Part shown: piece after piece, positions 15,203 through 23,481 of the stretch
Numbering within the stretch: the stretch's first letter is position 1
How the letters are laid out: each line of letters opens with the position of its first letter
Assembly: GCA_023422775.1 (NCBI GenBank)
Contig: JAFAGM010000010.1
Coordinates: 1-30,730 of the forward strand
DNA: 30,730 nt
Direction of reading: 5' to 3'
Source of the DNA: Pseudomonadota bacterium
Lineage (GTDB): Bacteria; Pseudomonadota; Alphaproteobacteria; Rhizobiales; Xanthobacteraceae
Notes under the pieces: generated by a model
Told to the model about the DNA's origin: nothing
Seen by the model: only the letters and a program-made list of their open reading frames with translations
Databases searched by the model: none
Translations under genes and position numbers: made by a program

Positions 15203-16204
15203 TTATCGAGGTCTCCACTGGTCGCGAAATTGTCGCGGCGTAACACCGGCAATCCGGCGGAAGGCGCGGGTAAAGTGTGCGGGATCCGCGTAGCCCGAAG
15301 AGAACGCGACCTCGATGATCTTGAAATCCGTGTCTCTCAACAGCTTGCTGGCGTTCTCAAATCGGACGGTGTCGAGCAGGTCTGAGTATGTAAGGCCGGC
15401 TTGAGAGAGTTTGCGCTGAAGGCTTCGCGTACTGACGCCGGCCAGTTCCGCGATTTCAGCGAGAACGGGCGGTCCTTCGTCCAAATAAGATGGCAGCATC
15501 AACTTGAGTGTTTCTATGATTTCATGGCCGGAATGTTCGACCTCGTCCCGCTGCAGACGAGGTAAATCGTCGTTCGTGCGACCAGGGAGGGCCAGGAAGG
15601 AGATTGGCACATCGATCCATGATGCCTCCTGGCCCGACAGGAATCGTGAGTTAGGCCAGAAGGACTGGGCCACAGGACTCGGCGTGTAGCGAGCTTCAAA
15701 GGCGATGGTTGCCGGTGCCCAGTCGGAGCCGGCGAATTGTCGGACGATGAGTATCGGAAAAATGTTCTGGAGCCACTGTGAGTGCTCGAGATGCTGAAGG
15801 CCTTTGGTTCCGACGAGCCTGCTGCAAAACCTCACGTGATCATCGTGGCGCTCAAGCCAGTTGCTCAGGTTCGAGTCCTCAAGCGATGCCCATTTGCAAG
15901 CCTGCTGTAGCGCGACAAACAGCGTCGGGGAATGGCCAATCAGACTCCGTGTCTTTTCGCTGAGGTGGCCAAAATGAAGCTGCTGAGAGGCATGGAATCC
16001 GAAATCCACGACGCCTTGCGATCTTCGGGCGAACTCCGCAAATTCGATTGCGGGCAATATCGGGACGTAATGATCGGCCTTTTCTTCCAACGAGCTCGGA
16101 AGGCGAAACTTTCCCAGCAACGAAGCCGTTGGCGCGCCAATACCATTCAAAATGTCCACGAAGGGACTAAGATGCTGGCAACGCGTCAAATGAATCTTTG
16201 CCAT
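15203..16204 (-). CDS. AraC-family transcriptional regulator with Arabinose_bd-type N-terminus
   Basis: Cytoplasmic transcription factor. The C-terminal AraC domain has both helix-turn-helix units: VLAEIAELAGVSTRSLQRKL and FKIIEVAFSSGYADPAHFTR, followed by AFRRIAGVTPRQFRDQWRPR. The N-terminal about 200 residues (FVDILNGIGAPTASLLGKF, AIEFAEFARRSQGVVDFGF, YTPSPVAQSF) resemble the Arabinose_bd-type ligand domain of OruR/ArgR-like members. I chose ATG 16204 (MAKIHLTRCQHLSPFVDIL), giving 333 residues, because it matches where such proteins usually begin; ATG 16225 and GTG 16240 are alternatives and no start has a good ribosome site. Target genes are unknown; the neighbouring exported-protein genes are candidates. 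Confidence 0.88.
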   Translation of the reverse strand: MAKIHLTRCQHLSPFVDILNGIGAPTASLLGKFRLPSSLEEKADHYVPILPAIEFAEFARRSQGVVDFGFHASQQLHFGHLSEKTRSLIGHSPTLFVALQQACKWASLEDSNLSNWLERHDDHVRFCSRLVGTKGLQHLEHSQWLQNIFPILIVRQFAGSDWAPATIAFEARYTPSPVAQSFWPNSRFLSGQEASWIDVPISFLALPGRTNDDLPRLQRDEVEHSGHEIIETLKLMLPSYLDEGPPVLAEIAELAGVSTRSLQRKLSQAGLTYSDLLDTVRFENASKLLRDTDFKIIEVAFSSGYADPAHFTRAFRRIAGVTPRQFRDQWRPR

Positions 16205-16575
16205 TGGCCCACACGCCGAGGACATACTGGAGAGATACACATAAACGATCGGTCAGGAAGCAATTCAGCCTGACCTGGCCGATCCGGGATCGCGCCTGAA
16301 TGCTCGCAGGTTGGCCGCGTCATGGCCTGTTGTCGAGTCATGGATTGAAGCCGGCGGCTATCGATCAAGCCTGACTATTCCTGCGCAGACGTCGAGAACC
16401 GAACAGAGGGCAGCAAATGGAAGGTAGCAGGCCACCTTCCTTGTCCCACAAAGGCAGGCGTTCCATCTGACAAGAATTTTGGCGGCTGATGGCCAGATAG
16501 GCCACCCAAATACCTGCAGCCTCGAAGATCGGTCTTTCTATCAAGGGAGCATGGCTTCAAGCCTGGCACCAGCCG
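16205..16575. other. Spacer between two divergent AraC-type genes
   Basis: I see no gene, strong palindrome or recognised site. It should hold the promoter of the AraC gene at 15203-16204. The short rightward regulator at 16576 has no N-terminal ligand domain, and nothing in this spacer looks like the remains of one. AAGGGAGC followed by an ATG at 16551 is a good ribosome site, but it opens a different frame of about 37 codons from the AraC-type frame. Confidence 0.5.
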
Positions 16576-16923
16576 ATGAGAGCTGTCCGGTTGCCTTCAT
16601 CCGACGAGATCCGCGCCGTCATGGTCGCCTCGCTGCGACGCGGCGGCGCAACTCTCGATGATACCGCTCGCGCCCACCGGATCAGCGCGCGCACGTTGCA
16701 GCGGCACCTCGGTCGCATGGGCACGAGCCACAGCGAACTACTTGCGGAAGTTCGCTTGACCATCGCATGCCGCCTTCTGGCGGATTCCGGCAAGCGCCTG
16801 TCGGATATCGCCAAAATCCTCGGCTATGCCAACGCAAGCAGCTTTAGCCGCTCTTTCGTGCGTTTGATGAGGGTTCAACCGGTCGTTTACAGGCGGCAGC
16901 AACTAGCCCGTGAGCGGCGATGA
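16576..16923 (+). CDS. Short AraC-type DNA-binding protein, possibly truncated
   Basis: The product has 115 residues, covering only an AraC C-terminal domain. It shows the first helix-turn-helix (TLDDTARAHRISARTLQRHL), the linker GTSHSELLAEVRLTIACRLLADS and the second unit (KRLSDIAKILGYANASSFSRS) followed by FVRLMRVQPVVYRRQQ. The frame is closed upstream by a stop at 16498-16500 and has no N-terminal sensor domain. The ATG at 16576 lacks a ribosome site, whereas the good site upstream (16543-16550) serves an ATG in another frame. It may be a decayed AraC gene, a frameshifted one, or a genuine stand-alone DNA-binding domain. It lies upstream of two exported-protein genes on the same strand. 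Confidence 0.65.
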   Translation: MRAVRLPSSDEIRAVMVASLRRGGATLDDTARAHRISARTLQRHLGRMGTSHSELLAEVRLTIACRLLADSGKRLSDIAKILGYANASSFSRSFVRLMRVQPVVYRRQQLARERR

Positions 16924-17167
16924 TGCCGATCACGGACCGACCTCCCCTGATCGTCCGCTGACCTATTCCCGACGATTGGCGCGAAATGGCAAGACGCGCG
17001 ACCTGAATTGGCGCGGAATGCTCAGCGAAGGTGATCGGCAGGATTTACCAAGCTCCTGAAGGGGCCATCTGTCGTTTGACGAAGTGAGGACGACGCGCGG
17101 GGACGTTTTCTGAAGCCATGCGAAGCGGCCGAAACGAGGACAACCATTTTCAAGGGAGACAACAACC

Positions 17168-17836
17168 ATGAGACTTAGCGCTGCCCTCATCGCATTTTGC
17201 GCCGGCGGATTGCTGCTCTGCCCGCAAGACCTTTCCGCCCAATCGGCATCCGAACCCAAGCCGCATGTGCCGCTCGAGAAATCCATCGGCCACGCGAAGC
17301 CGGAGGTCGTCCCCTCCCTCTTCGTTCTGAACTCGCGCGGTGCGAGCCTGAAGGACGGGAAACTTGTGCTGACCGGCATTTCGCCGAATGCAATCGTGTT
17401 TGCAGATCGTCCTGTACGGGCGGCCGGTCACGATCTTACGACGCGGATCGTCGAGGACTGGGGCAACGGCAGCGACAATTTCGCGAAAGACCCTCCAAAC
17501 GCCACGGTTTCCGGCTTCAAGAAGGACGGATCATCGGTGATCGACGCGGTCGTCGTGCTGAAGTCGCCCAGGCTTGAAGGCGACAAGCTGACTTTCGATG
17601 TCGACATCCTCGAAGGTGATCTTGCGGGAGCCGATGGACCGGCTTCGATCTTCATCGACATCATTGGCCGCCCGTTCACGCCATTGTCCTTTGCGGGCGT
17701 CGCCCGCCGGACGGCCTGGCGTGGGGCTTACTATCGAGGCGCTGCCGTTGCGGGAGCGGCCGCAGTAGCCGGAGCTGCAGCCTATCCGTACTACGCACCC
17801 CGGTGCGGATACTATCCCTATCCCCCTTGCTCTTAA
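17168..17836 (+). CDS. Exported protein of unknown function
   Basis: The product has 222 residues. A Sec signal peptide (MRLSAALIAFCAGGLLLCPQDLSAQ) is followed by a mature domain of about 120 residues: PSLFVLNSRGASLKDGKLVL, PNAIVFADRPVRAAGHDLT, DWGNGSDNFAKDPPNATVSG, DAVVVLKSPRLEGDKLTFDV and ILEGDLAGADGPASIFIDII. The tail is Ala-rich, then Tyr/Pro-rich (AYPYYAPRCGYYPYPPCS). I do not recognise a named family, though similar proteins seem common in Bradyrhizobium. The ATG has GGGAG about nine bases upstream. It is followed by a DUF1254 protein gene after a gap of some 70 bases, so the two are probably cotranscribed and act in the same compartment. Confidence 0.8.
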   Translation: MRLSAALIAFCAGGLLLCPQDLSAQSASEPKPHVPLEKSIGHAKPEVVPSLFVLNSRGASLKDGKLVLTGISPNAIVFADRPVRAAGHDLTTRIVEDWGNGSDNFAKDPPNATVSGFKKDGSSVIDAVVVLKSPRLEGDKLTFDVDILEGDLAGADGPASIFIDIIGRPFTPLSFAGVARRTAWRGAYYRGAAVAGAAAVAGAAAYPYYAPRCGYYPYPPCS

Positions 17837-17909
17837 ACAGCGACAAGCCGCGACCATCTGTGCGGCGCATTACTTTTCCGAAAATCATTTGGATGACAAC
17901 AAGGCCACA

Positions 17910-19346
17910 ATGGAGATGACAATGCAGATTACCCGTAGATCGCTTGCATTTGGTGGAATGGGGCTGCTGGCAAGCGCGGCCGCAACACGATCGACACTGG
18001 CCCAGGATTCCTTTCTTGGGGTGGGCGAAGGCCTTGAGGATTTCTGGCTCGCGAGCGACGCCTACATCTTCGGCTATCCGTTGGTTACGATTGAGATGAC
18101 CCGCCGGATCATCACCAATGTCGCCGAACCGGTGGGCACGCGGGGGCCGATGGGCCAGATCATCAAGCTGCGTCAATATCCGGACGCATCTTTCCGGGAT
18201 GTCACCGCGCCGAACGCGGATACTCTCTACACGACGTCCTTCTTCGACGTGGGGAAAGAGCCATGGGTTCTCAGCATCCCCGACATGAAGGGGCGCTATT
18301 TCCTGATGCCTATGCTGGACGGCTGGACGACGGTGTTCCAGGTACCGGGAAAGCGTACGACCGGGACCGGTGCGCAGACCTATGCCATCACTGGACCCGG
18401 GTGGAAGGGCACGCTGCCGGCTGGAGTGAAAGAGTACAAGTCGCCCACCAACATCGTATGGCTGCTCGGACGCATCTATTGCACCGGCACCCCCGAGGAT
18501 TATGCCGCCGTTCACAAGCTGCAGGACGAGTGCAAGCTCGTTCCCCTCAGTGCTTACGGCAAGGCGTACACGCCGCCGCCAGGCAAGGTCGATTCTTCGA
18601 TCGACATGAAGACGGCGGTCCGCGAACAGGTCAATCGCATGGACGCAGTGTCGTATTTCAAGCTGCTGTGCGAGCTCATGAAGACCAATCCGCCATACGC
18701 AGCGGATGCGCCACAGCTTGCCAAATTTGCGCGTATCGGCATCGTTCCCGGGCAGGATTTTGACGAAAGCAAGTTGAAGGCCGACTTCCTGAAGCGTGTA
18801 CCGGAGGTGTCGTTCGACAGGATCATGCTTCAGTTCAAGATCAACAAGGCGATCACGGACGAAAATGGTTTCGCCTACACGACAAAGACCGGGATCTACG
18901 GCACCGACTATTTGATGCGGGCCCTGGTCACTGCGATCGGGCTCGGCGCCAATCGTCCGCAGGATGCGGTCTATCCCACCTCGCAGAAGGACGCCGATGG
19001 CCACAAATACAACGGCGCCAACAAGTATGTCATGCGGTTTGCGAAGGGCCACCTGCCCCCCGCCGAGGGATTCTGGTCGCTCACGATGTACGACAGCAGC
19101 TACTTCTTCGTGAAGAACCCGCTCAGTCGCTACTCGATCAGCGCCCGTGAGGATCTGAAGGAAAACCCGGACGGCTCAACCGATCTCTACATCCAGAAGG
19201 ACTCCCCGGGCAAAGACAAGGAGTCAAACTGGCTTCCCGCGCCAGAGGGCGATTTCATCCTGATGCTGCGCATGTACTGGCCGCAGGAAACGGACCCCTC
19301 GATCATCAACGGAACGTGGAAGGTCCCTGCCGCCAGGAAGGTTTGA
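17910..19346 (+). CDS. DUF1254/DUF1214 exported protein
   Basis: The product has 478 residues. ITRRSLAFGGMGLLASAAATR near the N-terminus is a twin-arginine-like signal ending near TLAQD, so the protein is probably exported folded. The N-terminal DUF1254 part shows DAYIFGYPLVTIEMTRR, NADTLYTTSFFDV and RYFLMPMLDGWTTVF. The C-terminal DUF1214 part shows YVMRFAKGHLPPAEGFWSLT, MYDSSYFFV, NPLSRYSI and LYIQKDSPG. The biochemical role of this family is not established to my knowledge. Start is uncertain: ATG 17910, or ATG 17922 with GGAGA six bases upstream; an upstream TTG at 17889 is unlikely. It ends before a strong hairpin at 19359-19387. Confidence 0.88.
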   Translation: MEMTMQITRRSLAFGGMGLLASAAATRSTLAQDSFLGVGEGLEDFWLASDAYIFGYPLVTIEMTRRIITNVAEPVGTRGPMGQIIKLRQYPDASFRDVTAPNADTLYTTSFFDVGKEPWVLSIPDMKGRYFLMPMLDGWTTVFQVPGKRTTGTGAQTYAITGPGWKGTLPAGVKEYKSPTNIVWLLGRIYCTGTPEDYAAVHKLQDECKLVPLSAYGKAYTPPPGKVDSSIDMKTAVREQVNRMDAVSYFKLLCELMKTNPPYAADAPQLAKFARIGIVPGQDFDESKLKADFLKRVPEVSFDRIMLQFKINKAITDENGFAYTTKTGIYGTDYLMRALVTAIGLGANRPQDAVYPTSQKDADGHKYNGANKYVMRFAKGHLPPAEGFWSLTMYDSSYFFVKNPLSRYSISAREDLKENPDGSTDLYIQKDSPGKDKESNWLPAPEGDFILMLRMYWPQETDPSIINGTWKVPAARKV

Positions 19347-19358
19347 GGGCCCGAGTTT

Positions 19359-19387
19359 CATGCCGGCCCCGCGCAAGGGCCGGCATG
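19359..19387. terminator. Hairpin between convergent DUF1254 and phaC genes
   Basis: CATGCCGGCCC (19359-19369) and GGGCCGGCATG (19377-19387) form a perfect 11-base stem with a loop of seven bases, twelve bases after the DUF1254 stop codon. No T-run follows on either strand, so efficiency is uncertain, but position and stability fit a bidirectional terminator. Confidence 0.7.
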
Positions 19388-19489
19388 AGCCAGGAGCTAT
19401 TCGTCGCGCGCCACTACCGCGAAGCCGGGTGAACGGCCATTGCGGCAGACATCGCGCATGAGCGAGGCATCGCGATTCTCTCATCCAAT

Positions 19490-21211
19490 TTAGTTTGACT
19501 TTTGCTTGACGTAGCGGCCGGGCGCGGGCTCGATCACCCGGAAAGTCGCATTGCCCGGCTCCTTCGGCGCCGGAACGGTGCCGCTGGAATAGCTTTTCAT
19601 CCAGCCATCCCAGTCCGGCCACCAGCTTCCCGGCTTCTGCTCGGCACGATCGAGCCAATTGTCCGCGTCGCAGCCCAGATCGTCATTGACCCAGTAGTTC
19701 CGCTTCTTCTTCGCCGGCGGATTGATCACGCCGGCAACGTGACCGCTGGCGGCGAGCACAAAGCGCGGGTCCTTGCCCATGATGTCCTTGGAACGAAACG
19801 CGCTGCGCCACGGCACGATGTGGTCCTCGCGAGAGGCCAGAATGAACAGCGGCACCTTCACCTTCGAGAGGTCGATCCGTTCGCCGCATTGGGTGGTCGC
19901 GCCGGGGGTCTTGATCTTGTCTTCGACATAGGCGTGGCGCGCGTACCAGCAGTACATCGGCCCCGGCAGGCTGACGCTGTCGGAATCCCAATAGAGCAGA
20001 TCGAACGTATCGGGCGGCGCGCCCTTCAGATAACTCTCGACCACATATCGCCAGATCAGATCGTTGGCGCGCAGCGTCCCGAACGTGAAGGCCAGTTCCT
20101 TGCCTGGCAGAATGCCGCCCATTCCGATCGTCGCTTCGCGCAGGGCCAGCGAATTCTGATCGATCAGGAGACCGATTTCACCGGTATCGGAGAAGTCCAC
20201 CATGGTCGTCAGCAGCGTAATGGTGGCGAGATTCCCTTCTTCGCCGCGCGCCGCAAGAACCCCCGCAGCACAGCTCAGGATGGTACCGCCGACACAAAAG
20301 CCGAGGGCGTGAACCTGATCGACCTTGGCGATGTCGCGCACCACCTCGATGCTCTTGAGCACGCCGAGGTTCAGGTAGTCGTCCCAGGTCAGATTCTGGA
20401 TCTCCGGCACGGCGCTTCGCCAGGAAATCAGGAAGACCTGATGTCCCTGCGCGACGGCATACTCGACAAACGAGTTACCGGCGCCGAGATCGAGCAGATA
20501 GTATTTGTTGATGCAGGGCGGCACGATCAGAAGCGGCGTCTTCTCCACTTCCGCGGTCTGCGGCGTATACTGGATGAGTTGAATCAGTTCGTTCTCAAAG
20601 ACGATCGATCCCGGCGTTACCGCCAGATTGCGGCCGACCTCGAAGGCGGATTCGTCGACCCGTGTGATACGCCCCTTCTGCAGATCCTCGATCAGGTTCT
20701 GCATCCCGGCCACCAGGCTTCCCGAACGTGTCTGGATCGCCGTTCGGATGACTTCCGGGTTGGTTGCCGCAAAGTTCGACGGACTCATCGCGTCGATGAA
20801 CTGCCGCGCGTAGAAGCGAAGCTGCAGCTTCGATTTTTCGTCGACCTGGGCTTCATCGACAAAATCGGCCAATTGCTTTGAAGTCGCAAGGTACGACTTC
20901 TTGACCAGCTCGTAGTAGGGAGAGTGTTGCCAGGCCTCGTCCAGGAACCGCTTCTCCGCTCCCGGCCGCTTGGAACCGTCCGCAGATGGTTCGCTGAGGA
21001 AGCCTTTCCAGAAGTCCATGACCGGAGACCAGAACTGCCGCTGCATGTTTGCCGTGACTGCAAACGGCCAAGGCGCACGCGCCGTAGGCTTGCCCTCTAT
21101 GCCCATGGCGCTGACCATCGCATCGTCGAATTGTTTTACCGATTGCTGCCCGGCACGCATCAGGCTCTCGAGATAGGCCGAGGCGCCATCTGGAGACGGT
21201 GAGTTGGTCAT
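19490..21211 (-). CDS. phaC: Class I poly(3-hydroxyalkanoate) synthase
   Basis: Polymerises 3-hydroxyacyl-CoA, usually 3-hydroxybutyryl-CoA, into storage polyester on granules. The product is 573 residues from ATG 21211, which has GGGAGG five bases upstream; the open frame continues 90 codons further but that part is not family-like. The lipase-like box with catalytic cysteine is GFCVGG (C306). The other catalytic residues are D463 in LASREDHIVPW and H491 in AASGHVAGVINPP. VPPCINKYYLLDL and FLISWRSAVPE are typical of PhaC. No phaA, phaB, phaP or phaR is adjacent. It is divergent from a CBS-permease-CoA-transferase run, sharing a control region with a FixK-like box. Genomes of this group often hold several phaC copies. 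Confidence 0.95.
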   Translation of the reverse strand: MTNSPSPDGASAYLESLMRAGQQSVKQFDDAMVSAMGIEGKPTARAPWPFAVTANMQRQFWSPVMDFWKGFLSEPSADGSKRPGAEKRFLDEAWQHSPYYELVKKSYLATSKQLADFVDEAQVDEKSKLQLRFYARQFIDAMSPSNFAATNPEVIRTAIQTRSGSLVAGMQNLIEDLQKGRITRVDESAFEVGRNLAVTPGSIVFENELIQLIQYTPQTAEVEKTPLLIVPPCINKYYLLDLGAGNSFVEYAVAQGHQVFLISWRSAVPEIQNLTWDDYLNLGVLKSIEVVRDIAKVDQVHALGFCVGGTILSCAAGVLAARGEEGNLATITLLTTMVDFSDTGEIGLLIDQNSLALREATIGMGGILPGKELAFTFGTLRANDLIWRYVVESYLKGAPPDTFDLLYWDSDSVSLPGPMYCWYARHAYVEDKIKTPGATTQCGERIDLSKVKVPLFILASREDHIVPWRSAFRSKDIMGKDPRFVLAASGHVAGVINPPAKKKRNYWVNDDLGCDADNWLDRAEQKPGSWWPDWDGWMKSYSSGTVPAPKEPGNATFRVIEPAPGRYVKQKSN

Positions 21212-21338
21212 GTGGGCCTCCCGGTACGGCTCATTATGCTGGTCGTTGCGGCGCCAGAGAGCCTTATCGGTGCAGATTATCGCTCCAACCCACGGCAATC
21301 GGCAAACGAAAATGTCCGGTGCGCGCCCGGCATCCTGC

Positions 21339-21352
21339 TTGACATAGATCAA
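21339..21352 (+). promoter_or_regulatory. FixK/FNR-type box between phaC and the CBS-domain gene
   Basis: TTGACATAGATCAA fits TTGA-N6-TCAA and is identical to the minus-strand site at 3445-3458. It lies 127 bases upstream of the phaC start and 174 bases upstream of the CBS gene start, so it could serve either direction. Spacing of -41.5 would put transcription starts near 21304 (phaC) or 21387 (CBS gene); neither has a strong -10. The remaining parts of the spacer 21212-21526 hold nothing else I recognise. Confidence 0.6.
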
Positions 21353-21526
21353 CGAAAGGTTGGGCCGCGCCCATAGCTCTTTGCATTGGAACCGGCACTT
21401 GGATGCAACGAATTCAATATGCCGGGGTGCGAGGGGTCCAAGGTTGACGAGCGGCGCGTGCTGTATCCGACGGGACAGCATTGCCGGCCCGATTCACGCC
21501 TTTCGTTTCCCCGGAAGTGAGGCGTC

Positions 21527-22012
21527 ATGGATAATCCGCTCAGACGGCCGGACCAAATACTGGCATATCGCTCATTACGAGAGATTCTCGCGGCAAAGCC
21601 GAGATCCCTGTGGGCCGTCGGTCCCGCGGAGACCGCCCTCACGGCCGTGCGCGTCATGGCCGAACATAACATCGGACTCGTCGTGGTAACCGAGCGTGGG
21701 GCGATCGTAGGCGTTCTGTCCGAGCGCGATTGCGTGCGGCGGCTGGTGCTTACCGGTAAAACTCCAGAGCTTACGCCGGTGGCGGACATCATGGTCCGCG
21801 ATGTCGTGACCGTCGATCCTGCGAAGACATTCGCAGATTGTCTCAAGCTGATGCACCAGCACGATATTCGTCACCTGCCGGTGGTCGAGAATGGCACGCC
21901 CATAACCGTCATCTCTATCCGCGACTTGCTGGCCGAGGCGGTCCGGCACCACGCCAGGGTGATCGGCGAACTCGAGCGCGAGCGGATGACCATGTTCACA
22001 TCGACAGCCTGA
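21527..22012 (+). CDS. Two-CBS-domain protein
   Basis: Stand-alone tandem CBS protein of 161 residues. CBS1 spans about residues 28-83 (PAETALTAVRVMAEHNIGLV, GAIVGVLSERDCVRRLVL), and CBS2 about 88-145 (DIMVRDVVTVDPAKTFADCL, HDIRHLPVVENGTPITVISI, RDLLAE). Such proteins bind adenosine nucleotides and report energy state, but the ligand here is unknown. The ATG has GAGG upstream. It is the first gene of a rightward run, 43 bases before the GntP-type permease gene. Similar CBS proteins occur in oxygen-limitation regulons of related bacteria, which fits the FixK-like box upstream. Confidence 0.85.
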   Translation: MDNPLRRPDQILAYRSLREILAAKPRSLWAVGPAETALTAVRVMAEHNIGLVVVTERGAIVGVLSERDCVRRLVLTGKTPELTPVADIMVRDVVTVDPAKTFADCLKLMHQHDIRHLPVVENGTPITVISIRDLLAEAVRHHARVIGELERERMTMFTSTA

Positions 22013-22055
22013 GTAGGGCTGGATCCATTGGCTCATCACTGGGGGAAGTGCTGCC

Positions 22056-23441
22056 GTGAATCTCCTGATCGTCCTGGGCTCTCTCGTCTTCCTGATGTTC
22101 GTGGCCTACCGCGGCTACAGCGTCATCCTGTTCGCTCCGATCGCAGCCCTCGGCGCGGTGCTGCTGACCGACCCCTCGCTCGTTCCGCCGCTCTTCTCCA
22201 GCGTCTTCATGGAGAAGATGGTCGGCTTCGTGAAGAATTATTTTCCCGTTTTCATGCTTGGCGCCGTCTTCGGGAAAGTCATCGAACTGTCCGGCTTTTC
22301 CAAATCGATCGTCGCAGCCGTCATCGGCGTGCTGGGGCGCGACCGCGCGGTGCTGTCCATTGTCGTGGTCTGCGCAATCCTGACTTATGGCGGCGTGTCG
22401 CTGTTCGTCGTGGTCTTCGCGGTCTATCCGTTCGCGGCCGAGATGTTCCGGCAGGGCGATATTCCAAAGCGGCTCATCCCCTGCACCATCGCGCTCGGCG
22501 CCTTCAGTTTCACGATGGACGCCCTGCCGGGAACGCCGCAGATTCAGAACATCATTCCCACGACGTTTTTCAACACGACAACCTGGGCGGCGCCGGTGCT
22601 GGGGCTGGTCGGCAGCGTTTTCGTTTTTGGCGTCGGCCTCGCCTATATCGAGAACCGCCGGCGGGCGGCGCAGAAGCGCGGAGAAGGCTACGGCACCGAG
22701 CTTCTCAACGAGCCGGAGCCGTTCGAGGACAAGGAGTTGCCCAACCCGTGGATCGCCATCGCGCCACTGGTCGTGGTGGGGGCGGCGAACTTCATATTCA
22801 CGATTTTGGTGCCCCGAGCCTACGGCGCCAGGCACGAGGTCGTGCTCGGCGGCCATTCGATCGTGACGCAGATCGGTCCGGTGGCGGCGATATGGGCGGT
22901 CGAGGGCGCTCTGCTCCTCGGCATTGCAACGGTGTTCGTCTTTGCCTGGCGTCCCGTGCTCGCGAAATTCGCCGATGGCAGCAAGGCGGCCGTCGCCGGG
23001 GCCCTGCTTGCGGCACTCAATACCGCGTCCGAGTACGGGTTCGGCGGCGTGATCGCGCTGTTGCCCGGTTTTGCGGCGGTATCGGCCGCACTCAGGGCTA
23101 TCCCCAACCCGCTTGTCAATGAAGCCGTCACCGTGACGGTACTGGCCGGCATCACCGGTTCGGCCTCCGGCGGCATGAGCATCGCCCTTGCCGCGATGTC
23201 CGGAGAATTTATTGCGGCCGCAAAGGAGGCGAACATCCCGCTTGAAGTCTTTCATCGCATCGCGGCCATGGCGAGCGGCGGCATGGACACTCTGCCTCAC
23301 AACGGCGCCGTCATCACGCTGCTTGCGGTTACCGGCCTGACCCACCGGCAAGCCTACAAGGACGTGTTCGTGATCACGTTGACGAAAACCGCAGCGGTGT
23401 TCGTTGCCATCGCGTTCTTCTATTTGACCGGGATCTACTGA
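22056..23441 (+). CDS. GntP-family permease, possibly for 3-hydroxybutyrate or a similar short acid
   Basis: Polytopic inner-membrane proton symporter of 461 residues with roughly a dozen hydrophobic segments. Family-like stretches include GAVFGKVIELSGFSKSI, FTMDALPGTPQIQNIIPTT, NTASEYGFGGVIALLPGF, NEAVTVTVLAGITGSASGGM and MASGGMDTLPHNGAVITLL. A hydrophilic loop near residues 203-230 separates two halves. The GntP family carries gluconate and other organic acids, including D-beta-hydroxybutyrate in Pseudomonas. The downstream CoA-transferase makes a short hydroxy- or keto-acid the likely substrate, but this is inference from context. Start is GTG 22056 with GGGGGAAG eight bases upstream. The CoA-transferase gene begins 40 bases after its stop. 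Confidence 0.82.
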   Translation: MNLLIVLGSLVFLMFVAYRGYSVILFAPIAALGAVLLTDPSLVPPLFSSVFMEKMVGFVKNYFPVFMLGAVFGKVIELSGFSKSIVAAVIGVLGRDRAVLSIVVVCAILTYGGVSLFVVVFAVYPFAAEMFRQGDIPKRLIPCTIALGAFSFTMDALPGTPQIQNIIPTTFFNTTTWAAPVLGLVGSVFVFGVGLAYIENRRRAAQKRGEGYGTELLNEPEPFEDKELPNPWIAIAPLVVVGAANFIFTILVPRAYGARHEVVLGGHSIVTQIGPVAAIWAVEGALLLGIATVFVFAWRPVLAKFADGSKAAVAGALLAALNTASEYGFGGVIALLPGFAAVSAALRAIPNPLVNEAVTVTVLAGITGSASGGMSIALAAMSGEFIAAAKEANIPLEVFHRIAAMASGGMDTLPHNGAVITLLAVTGLTHRQAYKDVFVITLTKTAAVFVAIAFFYLTGIY

Positions 23442-23481
23442 GAAGCGCGCCGAAGGGCATGCAAATTCATCCGGAGGATCT

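Noticed and set aside
17676..19052. Leftward open frame of 458 codons
   Set aside because: It is antisense to the DUF1254 gene; no ribosome site or domain.
21996..23351. Leftward open frame of 451 codons
   Set aside because: It is antisense to the GntP-type permease gene and consists of low-complexity charged sequence.
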